From contig JANPYM010000014.1 in the NCBI GenBank assembly GCA_025890175.1, positions 505,052-569,051 of the forward strand: a stretch of 64,000 nt of DNA. Reading direction: 5' to 3'. This document shows, piece after piece, positions 36,220 to 47,321 of this stretch (its first letter is position 1; every line of letters begins with the position of its first letter). The position numbers and the translations under genes are program-made. Origin of the DNA: Ciborinia camelliae (Eukaryota; Ascomycota; Leotiomycetes; Helotiales; Sclerotiniaceae). The notes under the pieces were generated by a model. That model was given only the letters and a program-made list of their open reading frames with translations, ran no database searches and was not told where the DNA came from.

Positions 36220-37951
36220 TTAGAACGCTATGACATCCTCATCTCGTTGTCTTTTGATTTTAACATCACTCTCATCTTTTATTAGAGCAGCGACGAAAGA
36301 TCTAAAGTAATCCACGAACGGCTTCAGACTTGTTTTCTCCCAATCTTGTATACTTTTCCCCTCCATTTCCTCGTCTTCCGGTGGAGTCCACTCGTCGATC
36401 TCCCCTAGAAGTTCGGTAACGGTTGGTACAGCCAGGGGATCAAAATCCCCCACATGCCTGGTATCTATAGGAACACATACTCTTCCTGTCCCCGGGTGTA
36501 CGACGAATGGACTCTTCAGTAAATGGTTGAGATGTTTGCTAACTTCGATATCGAGTCGAGGGTATGTGTATTCGAGGACAATATCTTGCTTAGCTTCCAG
36601 TAAGGCTCTTGGATCCAATCCTTTAGTGGTCTTTGCCAATGCATCAATATCAGCCCATTTCGACGTTGATGAGCGTCCGGGAGAAGAACTCCATTTTTTC
36701 CGTAGACTTTCATTCAAAGTTCTATCGGGTAGAAGCTGTAATAATTTTTCGATCTTATCATCTTCCTCCCACGGATCTTGATCATGAAGTATATCGTTTT
36801 GAAAATGGCCTTTGAGTATATCGAGACTTCGTCTGTTGGATGTTAGTAAACGGAATGAGTGTGGTGTGGATATTCATACAATACATGCGGATGCAAAGGC
36901 CTTTTCACATTAACTTTTTTTGCAGTTTGCGCGCCACCTCGAATGAGCTCTAGATATCCTGCAATAGCTCTTCTTTTCTGATCGTCCATTTGCCTAGCTT
37001 TCTTATCGCATACCCAAGCGTGAGCTCCTCTTCTTCCAGAGTATACCCACATGATATGCTTGAAGCCAAAATCATCCCGTAGAGCAACATCAACTACTTT
37101 AATAGCCATTGTAATAAATTGCCAGCACTTATTGCAAATATTTGCTTTGTCGCAGCACGTTCGTATCTCATCATAATCTGTCAAATCAATATCGAAACAT
37201 AATTCCTTGGCCATCGGTCGAAATGCAGAGGATTTGCGAAGTGTTTTTCGATCCCGCGGATTCGTACTATATACTGGGCCGATTTCGAATCTAGATGGCA
37301 TAAGACGAAGAACATCCTTACGTAGACTAAATATGATTAGCTGAAGTCAACCAGATTCATACTTCCATGACTTACAGATCAGCGGTTGGAAATGCTTGAT
37401 ATCGCAAGTACGCATCGTTTTGGAGAGTAAAAGCAAATTCACGATGTCCAAAGTCGGTCGTGGGAGTTGGGGAATGATTAAGCCATTGGAATAAATGGCG
37501 CCAAGGGAAAAGTCTCTGGTAAAATGATCGCATAACTTCGGGATCTGATGCTCGAGATGTTGGCCCGATATGTCTTGATATATATATTCAGCTTATGGAT
37601 GGAGCAACTGGCTTCCAATACTTACATTGGGGATGCGGGTGCTTCTGGGGAGCTCGACACTTTTTCCTCTTTCGCATTTGTACTTGGAAATTCGTCATCG
37701 GATTCGAAATCTGCGAACAAGTCCTCCAATTTCACCTCAGGTTTAGCCGCCGGTTTGGGTATTGCTTCGCCTTGTACTCCAGCATCCGCCATTGTTATAT
37801 CCTCATCATCGTTCAACTCAGCAGCCTGCGGATTGGCAGAAGCATCATCTGCATCTTGACTTATTTGGACGTCGTCGCCATTCTCTTCGATATCAGCCAT
37901 GTTTTCTTGTGGTTGTATAGAGGATTCTTCGGGAGAAACAGAGTGTGGCAT
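36220..37951 (-). CDS. PRI1: DNA primase catalytic (small) subunit
   Basis: Exons (minus strand) 37626-37951, 37376-37573, 36880-37326 and 36220-36832 give 527 residues. Introns of 52, 49 and 47 bp all keep frame; the last has a perfect ACTAAC branch site. The protein makes the RNA primer in the polymerase alpha-primase complex in the nucleus. The first ~110 residues are acidic and Ser-rich, an extension relative to the animal enzyme. The core begins near MRSFYQRLFPW and includes FGHREFAFTLQND. The catalytic pair is in CFDIDLTDYDE (Asp220 and Asp222). The zinc motif is the cysteine/histidine cluster of IRTCCDKANICNKCW, and WVYSGRRGAHAWVCD is the nucleotide-binding signature of eukaryotic PriS. 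The C-terminal half continues to the usual length. Cell-cycle type promoter boxes lie upstream. Confidence 0.95.
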
Positions 37952-38035
37952 ATTGAGGCTTATGTACCTATATACCTATTCGCACTTCAGTCTTTTGCTA
38001 GAAGTAACTTGGGCCGAAAATCAATTTAAACTTTG

Positions 38036-38070
38036 ACGCGTCCCGACGCGACCAATCCCCCCTTTCGCGA
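38036..38070 (-). promoter_or_regulatory. MBF/E2F-type boxes upstream of PRI1
   Basis: ACGCGT (38036-38041), ACGCGA (38046-38051), CCAAT (38052-38056) and TTTCGCG (from 38063) cluster 85-120 bp upstream of the PRI1 start codon. ACGCGT is the MluI cell-cycle box bound by MBF in yeasts, where it drives G1/S genes including primase; TTTCGCG is the related E2F/SCB-like form. Use of these sites in this organism is inferred. Confidence 0.65.
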
Positions 38071-38514
38071 TTGCGCGCTAAGATAAGCTGATAAGAACTC
38101 GGGACAAATTGATAATTTCCAAGGTTATTACATGAAATGCAAACCAGGCAGCCAGCCAACATGCAACTTCAAACGATATAAAATGTTACTATTCAGATAT
38201 CTTAGACTTGTTTATCCAGATTAGTCCTCCTTCCAATTCCAATGGAGAGTGAACATGGAAATGTCAATACCGGCCGCTTCCATCACCCTCTCTGATGGAA
38301 GGCAGCAACCACCAGCATATTCAATATATTGAGCTCCTCCTTTCTTTCCAATGATGTAACAAAACTATGGAAAGAAGGCACGATAAAGGATTAATCTCTG
38401 TGTTTATCTACCTCTTCGAGCTTTCTGGTAGATAATCATAATTAAATCTCGAATCGAATCAACTTCTATATACACGGGATAACTATACCTACGATTAGAC
38501 GCCTGAATTGAGCA

Positions 38515-39285
38515 ATGGCCAAACCAAAATGGAATTGTAATGTCCCTGAAGGTGATGAGTAAGTCAGATTCTCGTTGCTTTAATTGCTCAATATGCTCTT
38601 GTACATTCGATGCTGATGTAATCTCTTCTAATGTAGTCTACCGGGTTCAGAGATGTTTGACGTATGGGCCCGGTTTGGAACCGAAGTATGTATTGCAAAA
38701 TATACTATCCGAACAGAGAATGTAAGGAGACAAAAAAGCAATTCTTTAATTATCCGCCTCTCCAATACCAGCTATGGGAGTCCCGTAGAGGTCGAGGGAT
38801 GCTTTCGAGCAGCCTTCATATTATTGGCGGGATGGTTGAGAGAAGGGGTTTGCGAAGACTTTTCGAGGGAGCTTTTGAGGAGAAGCGAAGCAAAAGAAAC
38901 AGTTGGACCTTCAATTAGAGATCCATGGCCAGGTACCGTCTTGAGCTTATGTATACTCTGCGATGAATGGCGTTGTCCTATTGTTTTCAACGAGGCGATC
39001 GATCATTTTGCACTCCTGCATGAAACTCAATTGGTGACTCCGCAGAACGTATGGATCATCTACGATGAGACAAGAGACAAATCATGTTTGCGTCGTTTAG
39101 TCATTGATATCATAGCCAGTCAAGGCGGAGGGAAGGGTCATCTTATATATTTAGAACTCGCCAAAAGTCGGCTGGATTTCATGACTGATATGTGGAGAAG
39201 GTTGAGACTTCCCGATGCCTTGTTGTTCAAGAAGCCTGGTGTCGTTGAAAAAGATCGGTTTGTGGAATATCACATGGCAGTTTAA
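38515..39285 (+). CDS. Small protein, possibly divergent BTB/POZ-like
   Basis: Two exons, 38515-38558 and 38637-39285, give 230 residues. The 78-bp intron has a GTAAGT donor and a TGTAG acceptor and completes an Asp codon. The start MAKPKWNCN was preferred over the internal ATG at 38653 because the join is clean. The central part (FRAAFILLAGWLREGV) and the tail (VTPQNVWIIYDETRDKSCLRRLVIDI) resemble the region after the BTB fold in fungal BTB proteins (Val-Trp/Tyr-x-x-Tyr followed by Leu-Arg-Arg-Leu). The usual 'HK' segment of the BTB core is not visible, so the domain may be degraded or this may be another family. If BTB-like, it could be a Cul3-type adaptor; this is weakly supported. Confidence 0.55.
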
Positions 39286-39580
39286 GATTGGGGAGGACAT
39301 TCACTATTATTCAATGTCTTTTCAAGATTTGAATATGGCGCATCATTAAGTCCGGCATAACTGTTGTAGGAGAGTTAATACACTGTTTTTAGGGACTATT
39401 GGGGTACATTATGTTTATGACCAAGGTGGATTGATTACTTCCAGTATCTGGAAAGTCTTTGTACATTCAATAAGCAACTTTTATATTCTCATCATTATCC
39501 ACTCCATAGCTGGATGGCTTGCTCATGCAGTGTGCCCATTGAACAATCGGAAGACTAATCAGTCTGTTAGCTGCCTGAGC

Positions 39581-40399
39581 TTATATCTTCCGACACCGAT
39601 ACATAATAGCAACCATAAAGGTATTCGTAGCAGCAATGAACCAACACGCAAACCCAAAAGCGCCTTGAAAATCCCCCTTACAAGTCGCCCATACCACGGC
39701 AAGCAACCCGCGAATTACCAGTGCTGCAAAATTACTCCAGAAAAATACCTTATAATCAGTGTTCTCGTCGATGTGTACACCCCATCCAAAAGCAGCTGAT
39801 GCGATTCCTTCATTAAGTAGAGGAGTCACCTTGACTTTACGTGGCATCCGAAGCATCCAAAATAGAGTCCGAGACCGAGACTTGCATGAAAGGTAATGTA
39901 GAAAAAGATGTTCTGGGATCGGCGGGTCGCCATCAAGTGGACAGGGATCATATATCCACCGTTTGGCATCGACTTCGGACTTTGGAGAAACGGCCATGGG
40001 CTTTTGCAGGATGCCTGCCTACACGATGGCGCTGTTCGACCGAGAACTATCGTTGGAGTTAGAATGCAAGAATGGTAATGAGTTGATGATACATACACGA
40101 ACGTACGATATCGCAGCTGGTTTCAAAAGCCAAAATTTGGAACGGAACCCGCGAAGTTTGGTATATCTTTGGTACACGGCTCCAAATAGATCACCATCAC
40201 ATTGGGCTTTTGTAAGATCAATCTCGCCAAGTTCTTTCGGGTGCTCACCGGTGTTGACACAAAGCTCGAGATATGTGGCTGTAGGAGTGCCGCCGCAGCA
40301 TTCTAGTTTCGAATCAGCTGCGAGTGATGAGAATGTAACTTGCTTAGACAAATGGTGACAGGCTAAACAATAAAGAGTGTAGATTGCGGAAAGAATTAT
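39581..40399 (-). CDS. Conserved fungal membrane protein, 5' end unresolved
   Basis: Exons (minus strand) run from an unresolved 5' end to 40097, and 39581-40018. The 78-bp intron between them (GTATGT donor, TTCTAAC branch, GTGTAG acceptor) joins SYVR to AGILQKP in frame. Recognisable family blocks are LECCGGTPTATYLELCVN, GEHPKELGEIDL, AVYQRYTKLRGFRSKFWLL, VDAKRWIYDPCPLDGDPPIP, FLHY and SAAFGWGVHIDEN. Two hydrophobic helices (about VFFWSNFAALVIRGLLAVVW and FACWFIAATNTFMVAIMY) close the protein. I know this as an uncharacterised Pezizomycotina family. Upstream the frame stays open (LYCLACHHLSKQ) back to a stop at 40400-40402 without any ATG. The first exon is therefore missing, lies further upstream, or was lost beside the MITE that begins at 40407. 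Confidence 0.6.
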
Positions 40400-40406
40400 T
40401 TAGATG

Positions 40407-40576
40407 TGGTCTCCCCCGTTCGTCAATCCGGCCCTAATTGGGCCACCCGATTAATCAATGGGAACCCCTTACCCGAACGGGGCGCCCCATTAGCCAATGG
40501 GACCAACCTACCTAAATATCTTACTGCCGCTCTCTTCAATTGATCGATCTGGCGGATTGACGAACGGGGTGGACCA
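40407..40576. mobile_element. 170-bp MITE
   Basis: The ends match as 24-bp inverted repeats, TGGTC--CCCCGTTCGTCAATCCG, with 17 bp perfect (40414-40430 and 40553-40569). GATG flanks both sides (40403-40406 and 40577-40580), a possible short target duplication. The interior is GC-richer than its surroundings and contains further small palindromes, such as GGCCCTAATTGGGCC. There is no coding capacity. A transposon origin is likely; the superfamily is not clear from a 4-bp duplication. Confidence 0.7.
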
Positions 40577-40610
40577 GATGGGGTAACACCACACTACCCC
40601 CTAGAATTCT

Positions 40611-42055
40611 AGAAACTTGAAAGTAATATCAACTGCTTGTTCGGCGTCTTCTAGTGGTTTCAACTCCTCCTCTATTTGAATTTTGATTTGTACAGTTATC
40701 TTTAGAATCGATAAGCCATGCATCATTTCTGTTGCTCTATGCTTCATGGCCCGAGTGCTCAAGATATATTAGTTCTGCACGACGACGCCTTCTTTCCTGG
40801 CTGATAGCCCGCTCAATAGTCAAAAATCGAATCGGAGCTGAAATCTAATTGCAAATGTCAAATACTGTGCAGGAACTAAATCTTTATACTTTCTTTTCTT
40901 GAACTCTTGGATCACTTTCTGGCATATAAAATTCATTATAAAAAGTCTTTACCTAGATTCTGGACCCATAGACTTTGATCTTTGTTGCAACAGCGATACA
41001 ATAGTGACCGAAGGTTTTCGTGAGAAGATAATAATAAAAGTCTTATGAGCCCTTATATCCAACCTCTTCCTGATCATAAATATCTTCAGGAATCGCAAGA
41101 CTCGAAGAAATTTTGCATTTTCAGCCTTAGCCACCTACCTTCTATAGTACGCCCCAACGTCTTCGCTTGAAAACACCCAACCCCTTTCTCCACATTTGCC
41201 GAGGATGTGCCATTCACCCATCAGACCCAATCGGTGCAGACACCGCACTCAGGAGGATATTTTCCTGCCGGCAGGCTAAAAATAGTCTCGGTGGCCGACA
41301 GCTCATGCGTAAAAGTAGGAGCTCAACTCAATCCCATATAAATTCTTTCTGTCGCCGTCGCAAATCGGAATGTTGACTGAAACGAGTCTGTGGGTATTGG
41401 CAATTTTGAAAGTATGATGAAGGATCGAATCGTTTTGGGAACTGCCATTGCAGTATCCGGCCTGCTCTGAAAGTTCTTGTAATATTGATTGGTTTTCGCA
41501 TGGTAGTATGCCTGCAGTGCTGGGTTGCGGTTCAGATTCACCCGTTCGCACGATATAAAATCAATTAGTAGATTTCAATGATATGTTTAAAGAAATAGAC
41601 AGTATTCCCAAACAGCAGAGAGCATCAAAAAGCCTTCTTGTGGGGAGTGTATAAGTTCAATGAACGGTTCTCGCAAGGAACTTTTGTTTCATTAATGCGG
41701 AAATCCTGGAATAGAAATTTTGCTTTGACTAAGACCAATGATATATACTCCTATCATTTCAAACTCTTCATCCGTATAAATCAACAGCATAAAGCGTATC
41801 TGAACAATTAGGCAACGATAGGATTTCCAGATACTAATCTGGGTGGGAAAGTGAGGTCTGTCTGTAACAGGATTAGCGGCCCAATGCGAGAAAGGTTGTT
41901 TGAGATATTTGAATTGCTTGGTAGGATTTACTTCTCGGTGTGGAAAGAGTATTTTGATGATGTTCAACGGGATTTCGAAAGAATAAAGATCAGCAACTGG
42001 TACTAGATATGGGGCTGGTTTTGATTTATGGGATGCTGATTACTATTGTTCGTCA
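40611..42055 (-). other. Coding-like fragments in several frames, possible broken gene
   Basis: On the minus strand several stretches read like real protein but in different frames. About 42055-41692 includes YLVPVADLYSFEIPLNIIK. About 41551-41303 follows. About 41134-40949 includes LRFLKIFMIRKRLDIRAHK. About 40850-40740 includes RAISQERRRRAELIYLEHSG. The last, about 40757-40611, includes QIEEELKPLEDAEQAVDIT and ends in a stop. The first stretch opens after a stop without an ATG, and the joins I tried between stretches do not all keep frame. This could be a real gene with unrecognised introns or a pseudogene. I recognise no family. Confidence 0.25.
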
Positions 42056-43108
42056 GAGGGGGTTTATATAGGTATCATTATCGGTGCGTGCTGTTGAGGC
42101 GCCCACTGGCAAAGACAATACAATCAATAACACAATCCGTAAATTAAGATTTACAATCCCATAAATAAGATAAAGAATTTCGCAGATCTTTTATAGGTAC
42201 ACTTTCGCCGCGATCAGAGATTGAAAAGGAGAAAAGTCTTAGCACACCGTGACAAGAAATCGATCTATCAAACCCGCAGTGTCAAGCACGAAAATACTGA
42301 ATCGTAAGGGTCGAAAGTTCATATATACTGATTTAATGGGCCACATTTATGCCAAATGAGTTGAGACACTTAAATTATGTGCTTGTATCTCTAAAAGAGA
42401 GTGTAGACTGAATTGCTATCAAAGAGTGCGTGGAGAATTAAAGGGGGGAGATAAATGATAGGAATCAGGAGAAAGGGATAGTGGTAAATTCCTTCTCACA
42501 TCCTATCGAATGATATATAATACCATAGTATCGAAAAGGTATTGTTAAAATTGAATATTAAAGTGACAAAACGGGTAAATCACGAGCGATAGATAGGACC
42601 CGGTGTAACTCCACAGCGGACGATAAAGTACGACATGTAACCACCAGCCATCTCATTGATAAGATGTAACTCTCCAAACATATCAAATGATTGTTATCTT
42701 ATCATGCATCATGATCACTGCTGATGTATTTATAGGTGTTCTCAAAAGATATCAAGGCAACTTCATTTGCCCATATCTCAAACACCAAATATGCATGTTT
42801 GTGTTTAATTTATTGTACAAGTAAACCAATAACGGAGAATAATAAATTTATTATAAAGATAATGACTTTATCCAATGTTGGTAGAAAAACTGTTCCTCGG
42901 AATATGATTCATCCGACTAAAGTCGCTCTTTCCAAGTTCGGTGTCGATGGAGTGGATATAAGATTCCTCTTTCCCTTTCAACATTCGCAAATTGCACTTG
43001 CAAAATCCATCTGATTCTTCTTTTGCACTTGTAAATCATTTGAAATCATCAACTGCGCGAAACAATCCATCTTGCCCTATGTGCCGCCTCTAAGAAGCCT
43101 CAAGGAAC
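42056..43108. other. Intergenic, probable HET gene promoter
   Basis: AT-moderate DNA without a supported open frame. A TATTTATAG element near 42728 is a weak TATA candidate but lies about 380 bp before the next start codon. Nothing else is definable. Confidence 0.5.
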
Positions 43109-45075
43109 ATGGACTTTATATGCTTCCCAAGACGCAGGCATGCAAGCGAAAAACCATTTACCTACACAATTCTTCCATCCCCAACCTCCATCCGACTTCT
43201 TGAAATCAGATCAAAGCTGTGGAGTCGCACCAAGTACTCATTTCATGTGGTGGAACTTAACGAAGCTCCGACGTTTGATGTTGTATCCCATTCGCGGCGA
43301 GATCTTGTTCCACGAAACCACATCATACCTTGTGATGGGAGAATATTGAGAATTTGCGGAGATGCGAAGAATGCGGTCAAAATGGCGCGGACTGTTGGTA
43401 CAAGAGTGGCGGGGAAGACGAAGATACAATATATTTGGGTCGATTCCGTATGCATTAATCCAGATGATGCAATGGATCGCACTGCTCAAATTTCCATGAT
43501 GCCGGATATTCTCAAGAAATCTCGGAATGTCATTGCCTGGCTTGGAAAGAAGGATGCTTTTACTTTTGATGCATTGAAAGCGCTCAAAACATTATCTTCG
43601 GTGCCACGTGATGAATGGTCAAACCTGGTTAGTTTGGATTGGGACTGCCAGGGGCGATATTTCGAGAGACTTAACCTTGTGCCTCTGGAGCTGCGGTCAT
43701 GGCTGAGTTTGATAGCTTTCTTCAATAGACCTTGGTTCTCTGGTATTTGGGCTGTACAAGAAATCACAATGGGAAATAATGTGATTCTTGCTTGCGGCAA
43801 AAATGCCATTCCTTGGGAAATGGTTTCGAAGACATTATCCTTTCTGACCCACACGGAATGGTATAGAGAGCTGCACACCAACCGCTTAATTAATTTCCCG
43901 GGAAATGGATTGAAGCCTGGCAGACGGCTTAAGAAACACCAGATACTACTGAATTCAGACACTGGCTTTAAAATGGCAGTTATACAGCTTGAATCCACTC
44001 GAGCCGGAAACGAATCAACTCAACAACTTCCTCTGTTTCGATATCTCCTTCGCGCACATCGATATTGTGAGGTTTCGGATAAACGCGACATGATCTATGG
44101 GCTGCTAGGGTTGTCAAGAAAAGACAGTCTTCCATTCACAAAGTTTCCAAACGCCCTCTCCACCAACTACGAAATTGCTGCCCAAGATGTGTATAGCAAT
44201 ATTGCGACAGTTTTGCTCCAGTGTTATGGTCTTGGAATCTTGTCCGATGTTCAGGACTCGATACCGTCTATACCTAACTTGCCAACATGGGTTCCAGATT
44301 ATAGCGTTCCAAGGAGGCCTCTACCTTTATCAATGCGTGGAGACTGTACCTGGAGTGCATGTGGCGATTTGCGATGGACACAAAATTTTTCGGAGACAGA
44401 AACCTCTTTTTTGAAAGTGCAGGGTATACCACTCGATACGATCTGCGATAAAGTGAAACAACAGAACAAATCATTGCATCCGATGGAATTCTTGGATGGG
44501 GTTTATGAGGTTGCAACTCATCTCGATCCCATATATCCTCTATCGATGGGTGGCAAGTAAGTTTCCTGAAAGTCTGAAATTTCTTGATGAATCTTCTAAT
44601 CTTGGGGGTGGATAGATTTCAATCCTCGCGTGAAGTCGTATGGCGTACCATTCTAGCCGATACATATGAAAAGGAACACCCAGCTCCACAACAATGCGAG
44701 GAACTCATGGCACAGTATCAGGAGTGGGTACGAAATGGAACTCAAACAATATATTCTATGCAGCGACTCAGTATCACGGAGAAGCAACAGCGCAAGTACA
44801 GCAGAGAGGATTTTTCTCTCCTCGAGAAAGAAATCGAAGCGGCAAATGACGCGCGAAGTTTGTTTCGCACTCGTAAGGGCTATCTCGGTATCGGGGCACA
44901 ATCTTTGCGTCCGTCAGATGAAATATGGCTCTTAGCAGGTGCTTCAGTTCCTTTCATTCTCCGACCATCTCAGGATGAATGCTATGAATTGGTTGGAGAA
45001 GCATATCTACATGGGGTCATGCATGGAGAAGCTTTGGAATGGGGGTATGAGTTGAAGAGTATATTGTTAAAATAA
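43109..45075 (+). CDS. HET-domain protein with degenerate first block
   Basis: Exons 43109-44556 and 44616-45075 (59-bp intron, GTAAGT donor) give 635 residues. The second HET block is clear: IQYIWVDSVCINPDD, then QISMMPDILKKSRNVIAWLG. FFNRPWFSGIWAVQEIT is the usual RxWFxRxWVxQE-type block. The C-terminal module, YLGIGAQSLRPSDEIWLLAG and GEAYLHGVMHGEAL, is typical of this HET class. The first block, normally Y-A-L-S-Y-x-W-G, reads FDVVSHSRRDLV, so a normally conserved part of the domain is lost or shifted. Family role: vegetative incompatibility and related defence-like cell death; it may be altered here. The gene opens an island closed by a related HET gene on the opposite strand at 53209. 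Confidence 0.85.
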
Positions 45076-45798
45076 TGGCTGGTAACACAAATAGCTCATG
45101 GAAGATTTGCAGTAAGATATATTATTTTGTTGGACGTACCTGTAGGTAATCTTAGCTTAGTAATGCAGATATTAAAATCTAACTGTTTTTGGCAATGGAC
45201 TAGCAGAATCAGAAATGACGGACCATGTAGGTTAGGCGGTGAATATACTATACTATATACACTTCATCCATTCTTTTTGCACTTCATTGATCTCTTGTAT
45301 GGATAGTCGAGTAGTGACCAAATTACCGTGGCCCGGCTGTTATGATTCTAAAGCTCTTGCCAAAAAACATCAAGAATCCTTCCAACCCCGAAGCTGCCTC
45401 AATGTAGGATACAATCTATAATGCTGCTTACATAACGACGGGCGCCCTTGCCAGCATCGATAATTCCAAAATGAGTGAGTTGCACCTTAGTTGGGCTATC
45501 CTTCCTATATTATTGGTCAGTTGCATATTATCCCTTCCCTTTCCCCTCTCCTCTCCTCTTTTTATTCCCGGAGACTATTGCGTCATGTGCGGAGCCGTGT
45601 AACGCCAACCGCTAGTTTTTTATCTTGGTAGAACTAGAATTGTGATATATCATATCACCCACCATTCTCTAAGCCTAAACATATTTTCAGTCCCATCCCC
45701 GCGAGATCGTGAAGTCCATACGAAATCTTACATTCAAATTTCACACATTTTCTCTCATCAATACGATACCCATCCCCCCCTACATCTGACGCATCATC
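45076..45798. other. Intergenic, promoter of the SDR-like gene
   Basis: Contains a pyrimidine block at 45535-45565 (CCCTTTCCCCTCTCCTCTCC) and a C/A-rich leader near the next start codon. No gene or repeat is seen. Confidence 0.5.
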
Positions 45799-46836
45799 AT
45801 GTCATCCGGAAAGCAGGTCTTCCTAATTGGCCCGGGATTTATTGGTGGTGAAATCCTAGATATTTTGCTTCAAGAAGGTTACCAGATTACGGTACTTGCT
45901 CGTAGACAAGAAGCTGCTGAGGCGCTCGAAAGTCTTGGTGTCAAAACGGTCATGGGATCCCTTGATGACTCGGAAATCATCTCGAAACAGGCATCCTTGA
46001 GCGATATCGTGATTCATGCTGCGACAGCAGATGATTTGGTCTCAGTTGAAGCCGTTATCGACGGTATCAATCAGCGTGTTCAAAGTGGCAAAACCTCGAT
46101 CTATATCCACACCAGCGGAACGAGTCTTCTCGGTGATGATTCCAAAGGGTCATTCGAAAGCCAAACGATTTTCGAGGACGATAAACCCGAAGCCATCGAT
46201 GCACTTTCCGATGACGCACCACACCGCAAAATCGACTTGGCCATTGTCAATGCAAGCAGAAAATTTGGCTCAAAAGCAAAGCTGGCTATCATGTTCCCTC
46301 CTCTCATTTATGGAGTCAATTCCCGGGAGAAGCGAGTATCAATTCAGCTACCTACCATGGTTCGGTTTGCCATTAAGCATGGTTATGCTGGACACATTGG
46401 AGCAGGCCTCTCCAAGTGGTCACAAGTACATGTCCGCGATTTAGCAAGAGCTTATGTGATATTGTTACATGCGATAGAAAACAACCAGGTGGATTTGCAG
46501 AATCCCTACTTCTTCTGCAACAATGGAGAGGATCTCTCTTGGGGTGAATGCGCTGCGGAGATTGGCAGGATATTGCACCAGGAAGGCAAGATCAAGAGCC
46601 CTGAGCCCAGAACTATACCGCCGGAATTGTATGGTGACCTGTTTGGGCCATACTCATCAGTGGTAATTGGCTCAAATTCAAAGAGTCGAGCCAATCGATT
46701 GAGACAGCTTGGGTGGGAGCCAAGAGAGAAAAAGACTCTCGCCTCCTTGCGTGACGAAATCTCTATTATAATGCAGGAACAAGGGGTGTTCTCTGGATAT
46801 GCTGGACCTGTAGCCTCTGGAACACAGCGCGATTGA
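45799..46836 (+). CDS. NAD(P)-binding epimerase/NmrA-like protein
   Basis: An intronless 345-residue protein. It begins with a Rossmann fold: VFLIGPGFIGGEILDILL (Gly-rich loop at about residues 11-17) followed by ITVLARR, an Arg-rich position that often favours NADP. Later motifs are DIVIHAATAD and YIHTSGTSLLGDDS, then KLAIMFPPLIYGV and WSQVHVRDLARAYVILLHA, as in atypical extended short-chain dehydrogenases. The classical Tyr-x-x-x-Lys active site is not evident. It is probably cytosolic, as there is no signal peptide. Substrate unknown: it could be a reductase, an epimerase or a non-catalytic redox sensor. It shares strand with the two enzyme genes downstream, each about 0.5 kb apart, so each has its own promoter. 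Confidence 0.88.
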   Translation: MSSGKQVFLIGPGFIGGEILDILLQEGYQITVLARRQEAAEALESLGVKTVMGSLDDSEIISKQASLSDIVIHAATADDLVSVEAVIDGINQRVQSGKTSIYIHTSGTSLLGDDSKGSFESQTIFEDDKPEAIDALSDDAPHRKIDLAIVNASRKFGSKAKLAIMFPPLIYGVNSREKRVSIQLPTMVRFAIKHGYAGHIGAGLSKWSQVHVRDLARAYVILLHAIENNQVDLQNPYFFCNNGEDLSWGECAAEIGRILHQEGKIKSPEPRTIPPELYGDLFGPYSSVVIGSNSKSRANRLRQLGWEPREKKTLASLRDEISIIMQEQGVFSGYAGPVASGTQRD

Positions 46837-47321
46837 TAATCTCAGGATATGCAAGGATAGCTATCAGATACGCGAACAGAATGATGTATGTTACCTGGGC
46901 CATGGCATTTCTATAGTCTATAATTTGATAGCCGCCCTACTGAGTTGGTGTCGAATTCATTTAAGACATCAATAATTCTCAATACTTTTTTTCATGCCCT
47001 TCGGTCTTCTAACCCCAGTACTCCGTATAAAGCCAAGGACACTTAAAATCCGATAGGCTAGAATAGAACCTATCTTTGTCCACCCGGACCAATCATCTAT
47101 CCGCATGTGACTATAGTAGGCAAGTCGGAATCGCGGGTGTAACCTTACTTAGTATCATCACTTTAATCTTTCAAACCCCCACCTAGGTAGTATTTACGTA
47201 GCCAACTCGGTAGATAAATGAAACCATTCTTTTCCGTATCATATATAACAACAATTCTCCAAATTTAGGGAATCAAATAGTTCTACAAGCGTTTACCGTA
47301 CTGGCTTTCATCTTATCAACC
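46837..47321. other. Intergenic with TATA box
   Basis: Holds the promoter of the hydrolase gene. TATATAA at 47242-47248 lies 74 bp before the start codon. A CACCTAGGTAG motif occurs at 47161-47171. No gene is seen. Confidence 0.55.
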
